A stretch of DNA of 64,000 nucleotides from Lepturacanthus savala (GCA_030544235.1 CM060474.1:5198398-5262397), one strand, 5' to 3'. Counted from the first letter of the stretch, positions 13,724-27,280 are shown. The notes: generated by a model not told the origin, from the sequence alone. A program made the numbers and translations.

Positions 13724-14994
13724 CAGACGGCTTTAACTCCAACATTGTGCTTTCAATTTCACAGCCTGTGATCACAGATCAGAAGCAGCTAAAGCTGCAG
13801 TGTGTTAAGCAGCCATCAGGATCACCTGTTGCACAACAAGCTCGGAAGAGCTTAAACTCACAGGGGAGAAAAAAAAAAAAAAACTTTGCTCATATTTTAA
13901 TGATCGTTTGGACAAAAACTCCAAACACGAAGAGTTCTGGCCTCTCAAATACAAGGACTTGTTGCTTTTCTTTGTCATAGATCTTTATAAACTGAATATT
14001 TTGGGGTTTTCGACCACTGAAGATGTCACTGTGGAATTTTTGGGCTCTTGGAAACTGAGATACGTCAACAGAAGAGGAATAGGGTGATATCAGGTAAAAT
14101 GGGCCATTTAAAGTTTGGGTGTCCCAGCCCCTCTGGAAATTAGAGCCAATGACTACAAAGGATTTAAAACTGTTATGTAGCTGTGGTTGACTAGTAACAG
14201 GTGATTTGATTAGTTTATGGTTTCTATGGTGATTTCTAGACTGAACCAGAAATGTGCATGGTGAGTAGCCTGGGATGACAAATCTAACTAATTTTACCTG
14301 ATGAGATGGACCTTATATATGAAACCCTGAAACTAAACCAAGTCATGGTCATTGGCTCTAATTTCCAGTCGAGCTGGTTCTAAGGAAATGCAGTGTATTG
14401 CTGCATGATATAAAGATCAAATGGAAATGCTAAATTAGACTGTTTTTTACATTGGTATGTGTCGCACTGCGTTAAAATACAGTTTCTTCCATAAAGTCTG
14501 CATCTCTTTGAGTGTTTCAGCCCCTCAGAGCGACCCCCCCCCATTTATTCTTCCTCTGTTGGTATAAACAGCTGGAATAGTTTACAGTAGAGCTTCATTC
14601 ATTAGTAGAACAGAGCTTCAAGTCAATTGTAATATACAACCTCAGGAAATAGGGTAAAAAAAATCCCAGAAAAAAATTCCACAGTGACATCTTCAGTGGT
14701 CCAAAACCTAAAGATATTCAATTTACAGAGATATGACAGAGAAAAGCAACAAATCATTGGATTTTAAAGGCCAGAACTGATTGTGTTTGGCATTTCTGTC
14801 TGAACAACAACTGCAAGGACTAATCAATCATCAAAATGTGGGCAGAGTAGTTTTTTTTTTTTTTTTCGTGAGTTTACCCTCTTTCAGCAACAGGTGATCC
14901 TGATGGCTGCATAACACTGCAGCATTAGCTGCTCCTGATCTGTGATCACAGGCTGTGAAATTAAAAGCACAACGTTGGAGTTAAAACTGTCTGT
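13724..14994. mobile_element. Large fold-back element with arms of about 320 bp
   Basis: The left arm (13724-14043) and right arm (14664-14994) are diverged inverse complements. Both share CAGCCTGTGATCACAGATCA near their outer ends, a poly-A/poly-T run, and CACTGAAGATGTCACTGTGG at the inner ends. The spacer contains a short TA-family element (14082-14305). A 130-bp stretch of the spacer (14411-14540) recurs in direct orientation just outside (15011-15155). It is probably a fold-back or composite DNA transposon; no transposase is visible. Confidence 0.75.
14082..14305 (-). mobile_element. TA-family element, internally deleted copy
   Basis: It starts GGGTGATATCAGGTAAAATG after TA (14080-14081), matching the right end of the 15362 copy in inverse orientation. 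It breaks off near TTTTACCTGATGAG. The ATAGAAACC block is single here, doubled in the other copies. Confidence 0.7.
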
Positions 14995-15361
14995 CCAGAG
15001 ATACGTCTTCAAATGGGACGTCAAATTAGACTGTTTTTTACATGGATATATATCGTGCTGCATTGAAATACTGTTTCCTCCACAAACATCTGCATCTTTT
15101 TGACTCAGTCCAAGTTGTTTGGAGTGTTTTAGCCCCTCAGAGCGACCCCTCCCCCTCTAACATTTCAGGAGCCAACACACACAACCCCCTCCTCACACCA
15201 CAACAATCATGGAGGGCAGCCATACCGGTGAAGACCTGGTTACTGCTCAGTCATTTGGAAATGGCTCAGATTCAAAAGAACAAGCAGCAGCAGAAGTGGT
15301 GAAAAGTGCTTGAGACGTCTGACAATGAAACATTTAACCCTCATCACAGAAAATATTGATA

Positions 15362-16243
15362 GGGTGACGTCAGGTAAATGGGGCCACTTTTTGGTAAATT
15401 GCTTGGGACAATAACACAACAACAAATATGCCTTTTCCATGTATATTTGTGATTAATAATGATTGTTTTGGATCATTTTGTGTCTGAATTATGTGAAAAA
15501 ATATAATTATTTAGGTCCTATAAATCTTGAAACAGGGTTTCGCATGAGTAGTTTCAGGTAAAAATGGATCAGTCAAATTCTGGCAAAGAGAATCGCATAA
15601 CTTTTAAAATGCATTAAACAAACTCAGAACAGATCAGTTACACACATGCTAACACACCTATGTATACAAGTTAAGCTAACGCTACTCAAAGCTAGCACCC
15701 AGTCATATGTAACAAGCTAAGTCACACAAACACAGTAAAAGTAGTGACTACTTTGAGTTGAACTGCATAATGCATAGTTTTTATGTGCATGTTTATTTTT
15801 AATAGATTTATCATCCTTATAATAGTGAAACCATGTGGCCCCTTTTAGCTTTGGGGGCTAATGTAAATTGGGCCGCTAAGATAAACATCACTTTTACAAA
15901 AGATATGTTAATATATCAAACTTATGACATTATTTATGATGGATGCCATCAAGACACATATCATGCATAGTTTTTTTATGTGCATGTTTGTTTTTTATAG
16001 ATTTATCATCCTTATAATAGTTTAGTTAGTTTAGTTAGATGCTACTTAGCATGAACATTTCTGGTTCAGTCTAGAAATCACCATAGAAACCATAAACTAA
16101 TCAAATCACCATAGAAACCATAAACTAATCAATCACCTGTTACTAGTCAACCGCAGTTATATCAACTTTGTATCATTGGCTCTAATTTCCAGAGGGACTG
16201 TGACCTCTAAACCTTAAATGGCCCATTTTACCTGATATCACCC
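15362..16243 (+). mobile_element. TA-flanked non-autonomous DNA element, full copy (882 bp)
   Basis: The ends GGGTGACGTCAGGTAAATGG and CCATTTTACCTGATATCACCC form imperfect terminal inverted repeats. Both sides are flanked by TA (15360-15361 and 16244-16245), as in Tc1/mariner-like insertion. No transposase is encoded. Internally, CACCATAGAAACCATAAACT is repeated in tandem. Confidence 0.82.
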
Positions 16244-16245
16244 TA

Positions 16246-18400
16246 AATGTTGTGTATTCAGCTTCAAAGTATAATATTTATAATATTTTACTCTCTTTAA
16301 TCATGCAGCTCTAATCAAGTTGAATTTGACAATAAAGACTGACTTGGATTTGATTCATAGCAACAATCATTTACAGTCTCATATGCTTGGAGTAAAGTCC
16401 AGTTTGAAAACAAAGAGATAAGAGAAGAGGAAGTCATTATGAACCAAGTTCACACAACAAACATCAGAAAATACCTGCCGACCTTCCAAGAATATGAATG
16501 TCATGTGAATATATGAATACTAAGAGGTCATTGCCCTTTATATCCCTTCTCTTTAAGGTCCTTCTTTGTCTATTATTAAGTTGTGAGTCGTCCATCCTGC
16601 TAGATTCACCCTAGTGAGCCACCGCTAAATTCAGTTTTTTTTCCCTCCACCAAGAACTCGACTCCTTTTCCAAGTCAGAGGAGAATGTAAAACATAGTAC
16701 AGATTGTCCCTGAGGCGGCTCAATTTTAAAAACTCAGCCTCCGACTTTAAATAGTTGGTTCACAAAAGGAGGAGAAAGTGTGTGTTGTGCTTGTGTGGAG
16801 GCATGTGAAGCTTTTCACTGATAGCCAGACTTTGTGCAAAACGCTGAAAAGGATTCACTGAAGAGCAAAAGAACCGCACGCTTTTATACCATTGACTGAA
16901 ATTAGCAAGTTTCCTTGAAAACATTAATTGAACAGCAACAGCAATGCGTGCTGAGACTCACTTTCATCAGTTATACAGATATTGCAGTTTGTAAAAGTTT
17001 TGCAATCAAGTCATTCCATTTATCTCCAAGTGAAATACTGAAAAGTGCAAATCTAGTGTCTGCAGGAAATTAAACATGACAATGACCTGTTAAAGTAGCC
17101 TTGAAACTGCAGATGCTCCACCGATCGTGACGTTCTATCAGCCACAACATCAGACAACCGGCGTCTAAACACAGTGTGGCTGCAGCTTTGTAATGGATTT
17201 AAAGCTCCAGAGCTCAAGGTTCAATGTGAAAGGCTATTTTAATCCATTAAATGACACCACGGGCAATTACCTCCCCATCATGTACCGCGGCGCTTGGAGG
17301 CAGATGGCCAACAGCACGCAGTTTTTATAGAGATTTATGGATCCACGCGTGAGACTGTGTTACAATAACCTTTGGAACCAAAGATTTGAATGAGTAAGCT
17401 TTACCTCATGTCTGCTGCTGCTGCTGCTATGATGTGATGACCCCGGATCAATAAATCAATCAGTAAAACACATAGGCTTTTCCATAACAACACACTAAAT
17501 GTATATAATGTTAGATTTGTAAGTGATGTGCTGCTGCACTCCCTCAGAGCTTCAAATCCCTCTTCTTACTTCCAATTATCTTCCTTGTGGCTGGTATAGA
17601 TTTAATGAGGAGAATCAGGGAGATTTAATGGGGTTTTTAAAGCTGTTGTAGGAGTCAACCGCAGTCTGGAATACATTATTAAAGCTGTGTCACTCGCTCA
17701 ACAGGATCAGCCCACTAGCAGAGGCTCCAGATGTTCTGTGTATTGATCGCTGCCAACACATTCCGTGGTCCCCTATGCACACACCGCCGCGCCGGACTCC
17801 CTTTAACAAACAGCGCATTTTAGATTTCACTAACTCTCAGCGCCTCCAAAACAGGTGTAGAGTAAAGTTACGTTTATGCTAACGAGTTATGAGTGAGATG
17901 TGTATTTCGGCATGAATATGAAACATCAAACGGTACTTTTTAGAAAGTTATGTCACGCTTATTGTTAGCATATGGAAGCCTTCTAATTAATACATCCGTC
18001 AATTAAGTCAAATGCAGCTGCGATAGTTTAACGCCGTAATTGATTAAATTCCTGGGTTTTTGTACAAGATAAACAACTTATCAGTGGATAACTTTTATGC
18101 CGAATATCACATATACCTTAATGGATTATAAAACCGCTAATGTATGTTGCATAAGGTGTGTGTCGTTTGCAAATGATCGATATGTTTTTACTTGGACGTT
18201 TTGTAAGCGGGGTTCGGTATCCGGTGATAAGGACTCTCGAGTCCATACGCATCTTTAAAATCCTCATAAAGTTCTTGTTGTCTTGGGAAGTTTTAGGGAA
18301 TAGTTCTGCTACTGTAGAGGAAGATGGTGTTTTTATTTTTTTGGTCATAAATTAAGGACATAAATTATGCAGAGATGTTAAAACCAGCGGCGTAAAAGTA
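16246..18400. other. Intergenic or intronic sequence
   Basis: Starts with a possible LINE-like tail near 16310-16355 (ATTTGACAATAAAGACTGAC). The stretch 16780-17350 is repeat-free and could be conserved non-coding sequence, but I cannot test that. If the 18.4-kb first exon is real, this is intron 1 of a minus-strand gene. Confidence 0.35.
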
Positions 18401-18417
18401 AAAAAAAAGCGCTGCTT

Positions 18418-19010
18418 ACCTTCTGGATTTGCCGCTTGAGATCCGCCTGGCTGTCTTTTTCTTTCTATATTCCCAAAAGATATGAAAAAATAGGATAAAA
18501 GTTGTCCTCAATGTCACCGCTCGGTCAAAAAAAAGTTCCCGAATTTACATCCTGGTGTGAAGAAAACCGAGTCTCAGCTGGAGCGAGATAATAATAAAAA
18601 TAATAATTAAAAAACCACTGGTGCGGAGCGACGCTGCTGAAGTTTAGTCCAACAATATCCCCCCAAGACAAAACAAGTAAGACTATCTGTTTGCTGCGTC
18701 CTTCCCACGCCCAGAAAACCGGTTAACTCAACTTCCAAGCCCGGGACTCAGGTACAACGCGTGACTTGGCCAACACGCGCATTCAGGGGTTTTAAACCAG
18801 CGGCAGCGCGTGTTTTCTGTATCCAGTGAAACGCACGTTTCAGCCGGGCTTCTCCAGCCAGAAGCTCCGCTGACAGCTGCGCAACAAAACTGTGGGAGTA
18901 TGGGGATGAGGTTTTAGTGTTTCCTCCTCCTCCTCCTCTTCCCTCCCATCACTAAACCCCCCGTAGGCTCATACAGCTCCGTCACGTTCGCGACAATTCA
19001 CACCAGAAGT
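18418..19010 (-). promoter_or_regulatory. Candidate CpG-rich promoter and first exon on the minus strand
   Basis: The segment is richer in G, C and CpG than its surroundings (for example CGCGTGACTTGG, ACACGCGCATTC, GGCAGCGCGTG). On the minus strand it leads into CAAATCCAGAAG followed by GTAAGC at 18417 and below, a near-ideal splice donor. Frames across the exon have stops and no convincing start; ATG is followed at once by TAA in one frame. A first exon would therefore be mostly 5' untranslated. Gene identity is unknown. Confidence 0.4.
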
Positions 19011-19055
19011 ACGGCAAGTTTCCTTTCAAAATAAAAGACACGAGGGACGACGCAC

Positions 19056-19195
19056 AAAAATATATTTAGACCCTATAAATACTGAAACATCTACTGTGCC
19101 AATTTCTTTTGCATAAGCAGTTTCAGATAAAAGGGGCCATTTCATCAGGTAAAATGGGTAAAATGACAAAGGGAAATTTAAATTCAATTTTGCTG
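19056..19195 (+). mobile_element. TA-family fragment
   Basis: It matches an internal part of the 15362 element (ACCCTATAAATACTGAAAC, GCATAAGCAGTTTCAG) but lacks both ends. It abuts the CpG-rich segment. Confidence 0.65.
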
Positions 19196-19274
19196 TCGTA
19201 CGTTAGAGTAGTAGTAGCTACTGGTTAGTAGACAGTAATGCTAACTAGTAGCAGCTACTGGTTAGCTGCTACCA

Positions 19275-19305
19275 CTAGCATATTATTGGGTGAATAATAT
19301 GCTAG
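19275..19305. repeat. Perfect 13-bp hairpin
   Basis: CTAGCATATTATT, a 5-nt loop GGGTG, then the exact inverse complement. Confidence 0.93.
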
Positions 19306-22017
19306 ATGGACATGTAAAGAATGTGCATGGTATCAAAAAGCATGTGAAAATAGCAACTTTTCTCCTTGCCCAGTAAGTTAAGCTAACTCACTTGCTAACT
19401 TAGCTACCATTAACCTTAGCAGAGGTAATGTTTAATACTGTTTTAAAATGTATTGATTAGTTGAAATTTGTAGGTACGCTGTATGATTCATCACTTGATG
19501 CAACAAACCTGGCAACCAAACATCTGGATTGTTTTTTTTATGTGTGTGTGTTTGATTTTGAGACACTAGAAGGTGTTTTTTAGTGTAGGTACTGTACATC
19601 TTAGGGATTTCAGAAGTCTAATGTCTTGATATAATTTGATAGATTTAAAAAATAATTTAAAGAAGACAAACTTCCATCTGTCCGTCATTTCTTTCCTTCT
19701 TCCTACTTTTCTTTGTCATTTTTATCTTTCTTACTTCCTTCTATCTTAGATCCTTCATTCCGTGCATGCTGTTATACTATATAATATTACAAAATAAGAA
19801 TAACGTCAGTGAATGAGAGGAATAAATAGGACTGCATTTCTCCATTTCATTCATTTATTAGCTCCAACTCATGCAACAGTAAATACAAAGAACAACAAGG
19901 CAAATCCTTGTTGTTTTTTCCTCCTGTGTCAGTGCTTCCTTTTAATTACTCATGGGTCTGATTTTCTTGATCTGTCTGATATGTGCTGCTGGAAATGCAA
20001 ACAGTGACTTAGTCCTTAGTTCCAGTAGCTCCAGAGAGAGGTTTCTGAGGAACCTTTGATCGTAATTAGGGTTTTTTTTATTGAATTAACACAGCTTTTA
20101 AGACCCCATGAGACAGTAGTGAGTCAAACCAAAACGTTGGATGGATGAGAAAGCGAGATAAAGCTCTAATGAAATAATGTTTCATTAATTGGTGATGATT
20201 ATCACTTCACAGCCCAAATGAACATGTGAACCTGTTTTTCTGATATAATTCTTCATTCATCCTGTTCATACTGAGACAATCCCTTCATTATGCACTTAAA
20301 AGGTAAGTGATGGGGACAAAATCCACAGTCCTCATACAAAAATCTATTAAAACTGAGGCTAATATCAATTGAGCATGATCATGATTGAGCATGATTGACA
20401 AATCAATATCAAGGCAACATTATTGTTGGTATCACAGTATACATTTTTATCAGAATCATATACATTTATTTAATTTTTTTATCATTTATTTTTTAAATGT
20501 TAAAGTATAACATTTGATTGTGGTGCAACAGATTGAACTTAAACAATGAAACAAAATAATGATCATTGCTACACATTATAACATAAAACTATTCAGTATA
20601 TAAATGCATCATGGGCCTGTGAGAGCTCCCCAGAAAATGCAAAAAGTGTGTTGAAATAAAATTGCTTTCATGATATCATTTTACTTATTTTCACTGTTAC
20701 AGACAACCTTAACCATGTTTTAAAATGGCTCTTATTTTGAAAAATGTATCAGGAAATGTGACTTTTCATCCTTTCTGGCTTGACAGCGACAGATTAAACT
20801 CAGTCCCAAGGGTTCACATTGAAAACCATTAAACCACAGTCAGCTACTTTAAAAAAAATAAGAAGAAAACAACATAATTCATAAGGTACAGATTGTCACA
20901 AAAAATGTCAACTTTAACCGAGAAACAAACCAAAAAAAACACACACATGCAGAAATATTGACAGATGTTGCATGTGCTGCAGTTTATAATCCATGATTTA
21001 GATTGAGACCTACTTTTTAAATAGATCATAGGCAGTTTAACTTATATGCATAGTAATCATATTATATTTAGATTACTCTAAGAAACTTAAGTGGATTTAT
21101 TTTTTATCTTTTTCATTCACTTTTTCATTTCATTCTTTAATTTTCTACACATTTCCGATCAGAGCGAGCTGAGTAAATCTTCAGAGGTCTGGGAGAGTGG
21201 TCGCGCTGTCAAGCCCAGTTAAGCCTGCAGTCGCCCCTGCTGCTAATTCAAGGGCTCGGTGGGGGCACAATGGAGGCTTTGTTTGCTGGAGAATTTGTCT
21301 GAGAAGTAATCCTTGACACTGGGCCATTCAGGGGGCTAACCTTTTGTTTCCTGAATGTTACAGTAGGCATTGGTGCGTTAGAACAACTTAAAGCAGTAGG
21401 GCTGCCTGCTATGTCGGGGATGATTTGTGTAGGATGGGGGTGAGCTGTGATAGTGCTTGGTGCTATGGAGCAGCTGGGGTGTGGCGAGGCCAAGGGTTAT
21501 GAGCAGGGAATGAAACTGCAGCCTTGATATACACATACACACACAATCATAAGCTTCTTACATGAAAAACTATACTATTAGAGCCAGAATTCATCACTTC
21601 CTGTCCTCAAGTGGCACAGATTTACCTTCAAACATAGGAACCTTAGACACCAAAAAGCTGATATGTATCTATACTCCAGAACGTCCTGGATGATCAGCAA
21701 CTTCCTCCTCTGGAACTCACACTGAACTGAGGTCATTGTGCTTGGGGCCTGAACGCCTCACAAGGACAGTATCTGGTGATATGGAATGAATGCCATTACC
21801 TTTCAGCCTCCAACAGCACTGTGAGGAATCTGGAGCTTTTCTTTGATAAAGACATGTCCTTCACCTCCTACAAGTCAATGACTGCTTTCTTTCATCTGTG
21901 TAACAAAAAAAGTCTACCTAACTCATAAAAGAAGCAGAAAAGCTGCTGCAATTTCTTTATTAGTTGCATTTCATCCACCTTTTCCTATTCCCATTGTCAA
22001 AAATTGTGAATAACTCA
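19306..22017. other. Intergenic, nothing firmly recognised
   Basis: AT-rich sequence. The part at 21160-21520 is GC-richer and has an open minus-strand frame (21248-21493), rich in Pro, Ser and Thr, with no domain I recognise; I do not call it a gene. Confidence 0.5.
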
Positions 22018-22985
22018 GGTGTGGTATCTGGTAAAATAGTTCTTTTAAGGTTTGGGGGTTCGAGCCCCTCTGTGGTCAACTGTGGTTGACTAGTAACAGG
22101 TGATTAGATTAATTTATGGTTTCTATGGTGATTTGATTAGTTTATGGTTTCTATGGTGATGAGACATTACTTCAAATCTAGACTGAACCAGAAATGTTCA
22201 TGGTAAGTAGCCTGGTATGATAAATCTAACTAAACTAACTAAGGATGATAAATCTATAAAAACCAAACATGCACATAAAAAAACTATGCATGATGTGTCT
22301 TGATGGCACCCATCATAAATAATGTCATAAGTTTGATATATTAACATATTTTTTGTAAAAGTGATGTTTATCTTAGCGGCCCAATTTACATTAGCCCCCA
22401 AAGCTAAAATGGGTCTAACCCTCTGTGTCACTCACTAACACACATGTATATGACATGTGATTCAACTAAAACATGGACAGTTTGTTGATTGTCATGTGAA
22501 ATTAGTTCAACTCAAAGTAGTCACTACTTTTACTGTGTTTGTGTAACTTAGCTTGTTACATATGACTGGGTGCTAGCTTTGTGTAGCGCTAGCTTAGCTT
22601 GTATACATAGGTGTGTTAGCATGTGTGTACAACACATAACTGATCTGTTCTTGTTTTAATAGCAGCAATATGAGTTTGTTTAATGCATTGTGGTTTTAAG
22701 CAATTGTGTTTTAACAATAAAACTAATGATGAATTAATTTAGAATTTGAATTTCCCTTTGTTATTTGACTGGCCCCTTTTACCTGAAACCACTCATGCAA
22801 AAAAAGTGTCACAGCAGATGTTTAAAGATTTATAGCACCTAAACAATTATATTTTACCGCATAACCAACAACACAGAATTATCAGAAACAGTCATTATTA
22901 ATGACATACATGGAGGCATATTTGGTATTGTGTTATTGTCTCAAGTGATTTACCAAAAAGTGGCCCAACTTACCTGATGTCACCC
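22018..22985 (-). mobile_element. TA-flanked element, near-full copy
   Basis: The right end is ACTTACCTGATGTCACCC followed by TA (22986-22987). The left end is degraded (GGTGTGGTATCTGG). Gene order is the reverse of the 15362 copy. Confidence 0.78.
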
Positions 22986-22987
22986 TA

Positions 22988-24196
22988 TTTCTCTTACCTT
23001 TTTGTTGAATTTGTACATAAACCACGTTTCCATTTTTAAAAAAAATCTGTTTACTTAGAACTTTTCATGGAACTCCATGAAAACTGTTTTAGTTTCTCTC
23101 TCATTAAAGTGAGAACAACATGCTTCAACACTTCAACACTATAACATGCTTCAACACTATAATTTAAAATATGCAACTTATATATATATATATATATTTG
23201 AAGGAGGATATCTCTTGAAGATATGATCAAAAATAACTGTTCTGGGAAAAAAATGCATTCGAGAATCAATCTTCTTCAGGGGAAAACATGTACAGTAATT
23301 GAGTTGATTTTTTATAATAAGACAGTTTATAGTGTATTTCTTTTTTATGCTAATTAGATTTGCTCTGATGTTGTGATTTTATTGCATTTTATCAATAGAT
23401 TTCATATTTCGTCCAAAGATTCCAACTGTGTTTCTGTTGTGTGTGATTAATATCTTCATGAGTATTACCATAATCAAACATGTACCACATATGTTGTGAC
23501 ACTTAAGTAGTGAAACTGTGAATGTTCCCATGGTATTTCATGATAAATGAATCTAATTATTTAAACCAATGATTCTGCAAGTGTGAAGGTTTATTTAAAG
23601 ACGAAGAAAGCCTTGAATTATAGAAAGCCTTTGCACAGGAAGAATTATTGATTGGAAGAGCCCAATAATGACATCATACTAAAGACTTTGGACAACAAAT
23701 AATAATTTTCCCTAAAATATCTGCTGTGCCTTCATCCAATCAAATTAATCTAAATCTACACAAGTGATAAAGGTTATTGTTTATATCAAATATTTCACAC
23801 TTTAATAAACTTTTTCCTTAAAACCTCTCATCCATGTTCTCTAGCACATCTGCCTCTACCTTCACTCAAAGCCTTATGTTGACCCCATGACCTTTGATCC
23901 GGAATGTCTTGTGACCTTTCCACATGCCAGCAAGTCTGGTCAGTCATCTGTAGATAACACATTCCTGCTAACGGCTGCTCTCTCTATCTCTCACTGTTAT
24001 TATAACCATATAAAGGCTGGATAAAATAACAGAAACTGAAAAAAACTTTTTATCACCTATTTTTCCTTTTTTTTAGATTTGAAATCCACAAGAAGCATCT
24101 GATCAATATCAAAAAAGGTAGTTGTATTGAAAGAAAAAAATGTTGCAACATTAAAAAATGTAATTAGCTGCATATTAAACAAGACTAGGCCAAATC
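22988..24196. other. Intergenic, nothing recognised
   Basis: Includes a short (TA)n near 23180 and duplicated ATGCTTCAACACT phrases near 23120-23160. Confidence 0.5.
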
Positions 24197-24198
24197 TA

Positions 24199-25085
24199 GT
24201 GGTGACATGAGGTAAATGGGGCCACTTTTTGGTAAATCGCTTGGAACAATAACACAATACCAAATATACATTTTCCAGGAATTTTCCATGATTATATTTA
24301 TGATTAATAATGACTGTTTCTGATCATTTTGTGTTGGAACTATGTGCCAATTTTTTTTTTTTTTGCATGAGCGGTTTCAGGTAAAATGGGACAGTGAAAT
24401 GACAAATGGAAATTTATATTCAAAATTAATTCATCATTGGTTTTATTGTTAAAATCACATAACTTTTAAAATGCATTAAACAAACTCATATTGCTGCTAT
24501 TAAAACCAGAACAGATCAGTTATGTGTTGTACACACACACTAACACACCTATGTATACAAGCTTAGCTAACGCTACACAAAGCTAGCACCCAGTCATATG
24601 TAATGAAAACGCTCACCTCTGATATGTAATGACACAGAGGGTTAGGCCCATTTTAGCTGAAACCATGTGGCCCATTTTATCTTAGGGGGTTAAGGTAAAT
24701 TGGGCCACCAAGATAAACATCACTTTTACAAAAGAAATGTTAATATATCAAATTAACAGCATTATTTCTGATGGATGCCATCAAGACAGATATCACTCAT
24801 AGATTTTATGTGGGTATTTGTTTTCTTAATAGATTTAAGATCTTTATAATAGTTTAGTTAGATTTATCATACCAGGCTACTTACCATGATCATTTCTGGT
24901 TCAGTCTAGATTTGAAGTATTGTCTCATCACCATAGAAACCATAAACTAATCAAATCACCATAGAAACCATAAACTAATCAAATCACCTGTAACTTGTAA
25001 AGCACAATTAACAGTTTGAAATCCTTTGTAGTAGAGGGACTGGGACCCCCAAACCTGAAATAGTCCATTTTACCTGATATTACTC
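24199..25085 (+). mobile_element. TA-flanked element, near-full copy (887 bp)
   Basis: The left end GTGGTGACATGAGGTAAATG and right end TTTTACCTGATATTACTC are both bounded by TA (24197-24198 and 25086-25087). It is collinear with the 15362 copy. Confidence 0.8.
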
Positions 25086-26002
25086 TATATGGGTGGATGC
25101 ATTAGATAATTTGTGAAAGTGTAGCCAGTTTATTACAGGGACACTGGCACAGTGGTAGTGTATGTAAGAAACAGCCTCATGAAACAGTTTTTAGAAAAAT
25201 ACACATTTAAATAAGATGTATCACAGTCGTCTTTCAGTAGTGTTTCCTGAGTCATTTTTGTGCCCATGCATCTTCAAAGTAGAACTCTATTTGGCATTAT
25301 TCAGAATCTATACTATATACTGCATGCTGCATACTAAAGGAGAACATTATCCATCAACTGATCTGTGCAGGTCTTGCGCAGTGATTTGCCGCTGGATAGA
25401 GGTTTGATATGTACCATTTCCAGTAAGATAAACGATGGTCTCACAGATAAAATATAACAAGTTACCACATTAGTTTGTACACGTCCACCCACAAAAGCAT
25501 CTGTACAGCTGCAGCCTTCACAAGCAGCTGCACTGATCTCCAAAAACCTCGGAGCAGATTTTAGTGACCACATATTAGTAATTTAAATATTTACTTTAAT
25601 GCCTAAAAACATTCAAACTTAATAAACGAGCACATTAAAAACTATCCTTGTTATTTAGTGAGATGAATCATTGGCAAAGGAATAATAAAATCAATAATCA
25701 AATTCCTGTGTGAGTGTTTTTTCTCCTATCAGCTCACATTGTTTTATTTTACCCAGTGAGTCTTCCTCTTCAAAATTTACACATTTTTCTGTTTTTTTAT
25801 TTATTTATTTTTTACTGTCAAACACGAATACTGTGTATGATCAGTAAAAATAGGCCTTAATGTTCCTACATGAATTTAATTTTCATTTTTGTCTTGGGAT
25901 CGAGTTTTTTAAAAAAAAATTTATATTTATTTTTTAATTATTTATTTATTTTTCTTGGAATGGTTATTAATGTGGTTGGCAAAGTGAATTAAATGACCCA
26001 AG

Positions 26003-26058
26003 GGTGAGCTTCCATCAAAATGAATGGCTGCCATTCATTTTGTTGGAATTCGCTCACC
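26003..26058. repeat. Imperfect long palindrome
   Basis: AAAATGAATGG, CTG, CCATTCATTTT forms the core. Outside it, GGTGAGC and GCTCACC pair as well as most intervening bases. The arms are about 26 bp with few mismatches. Confidence 0.85.
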
Positions 26059-27144
26059 TGGTGCATATGGTGAAAAACTTTCCTGACTGACAGGTTTATT
26101 TCCACGCTATGTGACCCATAGAGACTGATCAGTAGAGTCACCTCCCATGATGCTCTGGGACCTCCCATCATGCCCCGGGGCGATAAGTTGTTGACCACAT
26201 TAAAAACGTTAAATAAAACATAAATGAATAAATAAAACGCTCCTCAGACTCAGCATGACCTCTGCTACAACTGTGACCTCACACTGGGAATAGAGACTTT
26301 TCCAGAGCTTTTCTGGCCGAAAGGTTTTTGATGTATTTTTCAGTCCAGTATCCAGTTCTTATAATACATCCATGGGTGTACAGGGCTAAATGCCGATGTC
26401 CCGTAGCGGCGGCCATGTTGGGGCTGGAATCTGGTTCTCTACAATAAAGCGAGAGATCTGCACACACAAAAATACTCATAACTCTCTGAAATTTTGACAA
26501 CTTTCCAAACGGTTTAGTTTGTTCCACATGTTATCAACATAGCTTTGATACAGGATGACTGAATACTTTAAAATTTCAGCTTTTCTTTTAATTGTCAATT
26601 CAATGTAAGTCATTGTAATAAAGCGTTTTCACTTCATGGGATTTTTTGCTGAAGGTTCCTCTATTGTGATGGTGTGTAAAACACTTTGTGTGTATATATA
26701 TTTCTTTAAGTCATCTGCATAATATAATTTTATATGAAAGTTCATAATTATAATTATTCATAATTATAAGTCATCAGTGTCCACTGTCATCACGACATTA
26801 ATGACACAACAAACCAAGTACTCAGGTGAAAATTAAGTAAATTATGTTTTTTTTCATAGTTTATCCAACTTAATGCTTTAGGGAGTGAGTGACCCACACA
26901 AGATGGCAGCTGTGTCCCAGCTCATTGGATGAGTCATATAGTTAGTGTTCTATAGTTATCTATGGATTGGTCCCATCAGAGCATTTTTCAGTTTGTGCTA
27001 ATCATTTTGAATGACAAAGTCAATTGGAAATTCTGACATTGAACCACTGACCAATAGGGAAATTTTACTCCCCAAGTATACTCACTAGATATGTTTAACA
27101 TAACATCTGTCACCAGAATCTATACATAATCTTGGCCTTTTTAA

Positions 27145-27254
<110 letters not shown>

Positions 27255-27280
27255 CTTGATTGTGAAAATATGATGTGATG

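Noticed and set aside
21248..21493. Pro/Ser/Thr-rich 81-residue minus-strand frame as a gene
   Set aside because: No domain, no splice context, no codon-use evidence; composition reflects local C-rich sequence.
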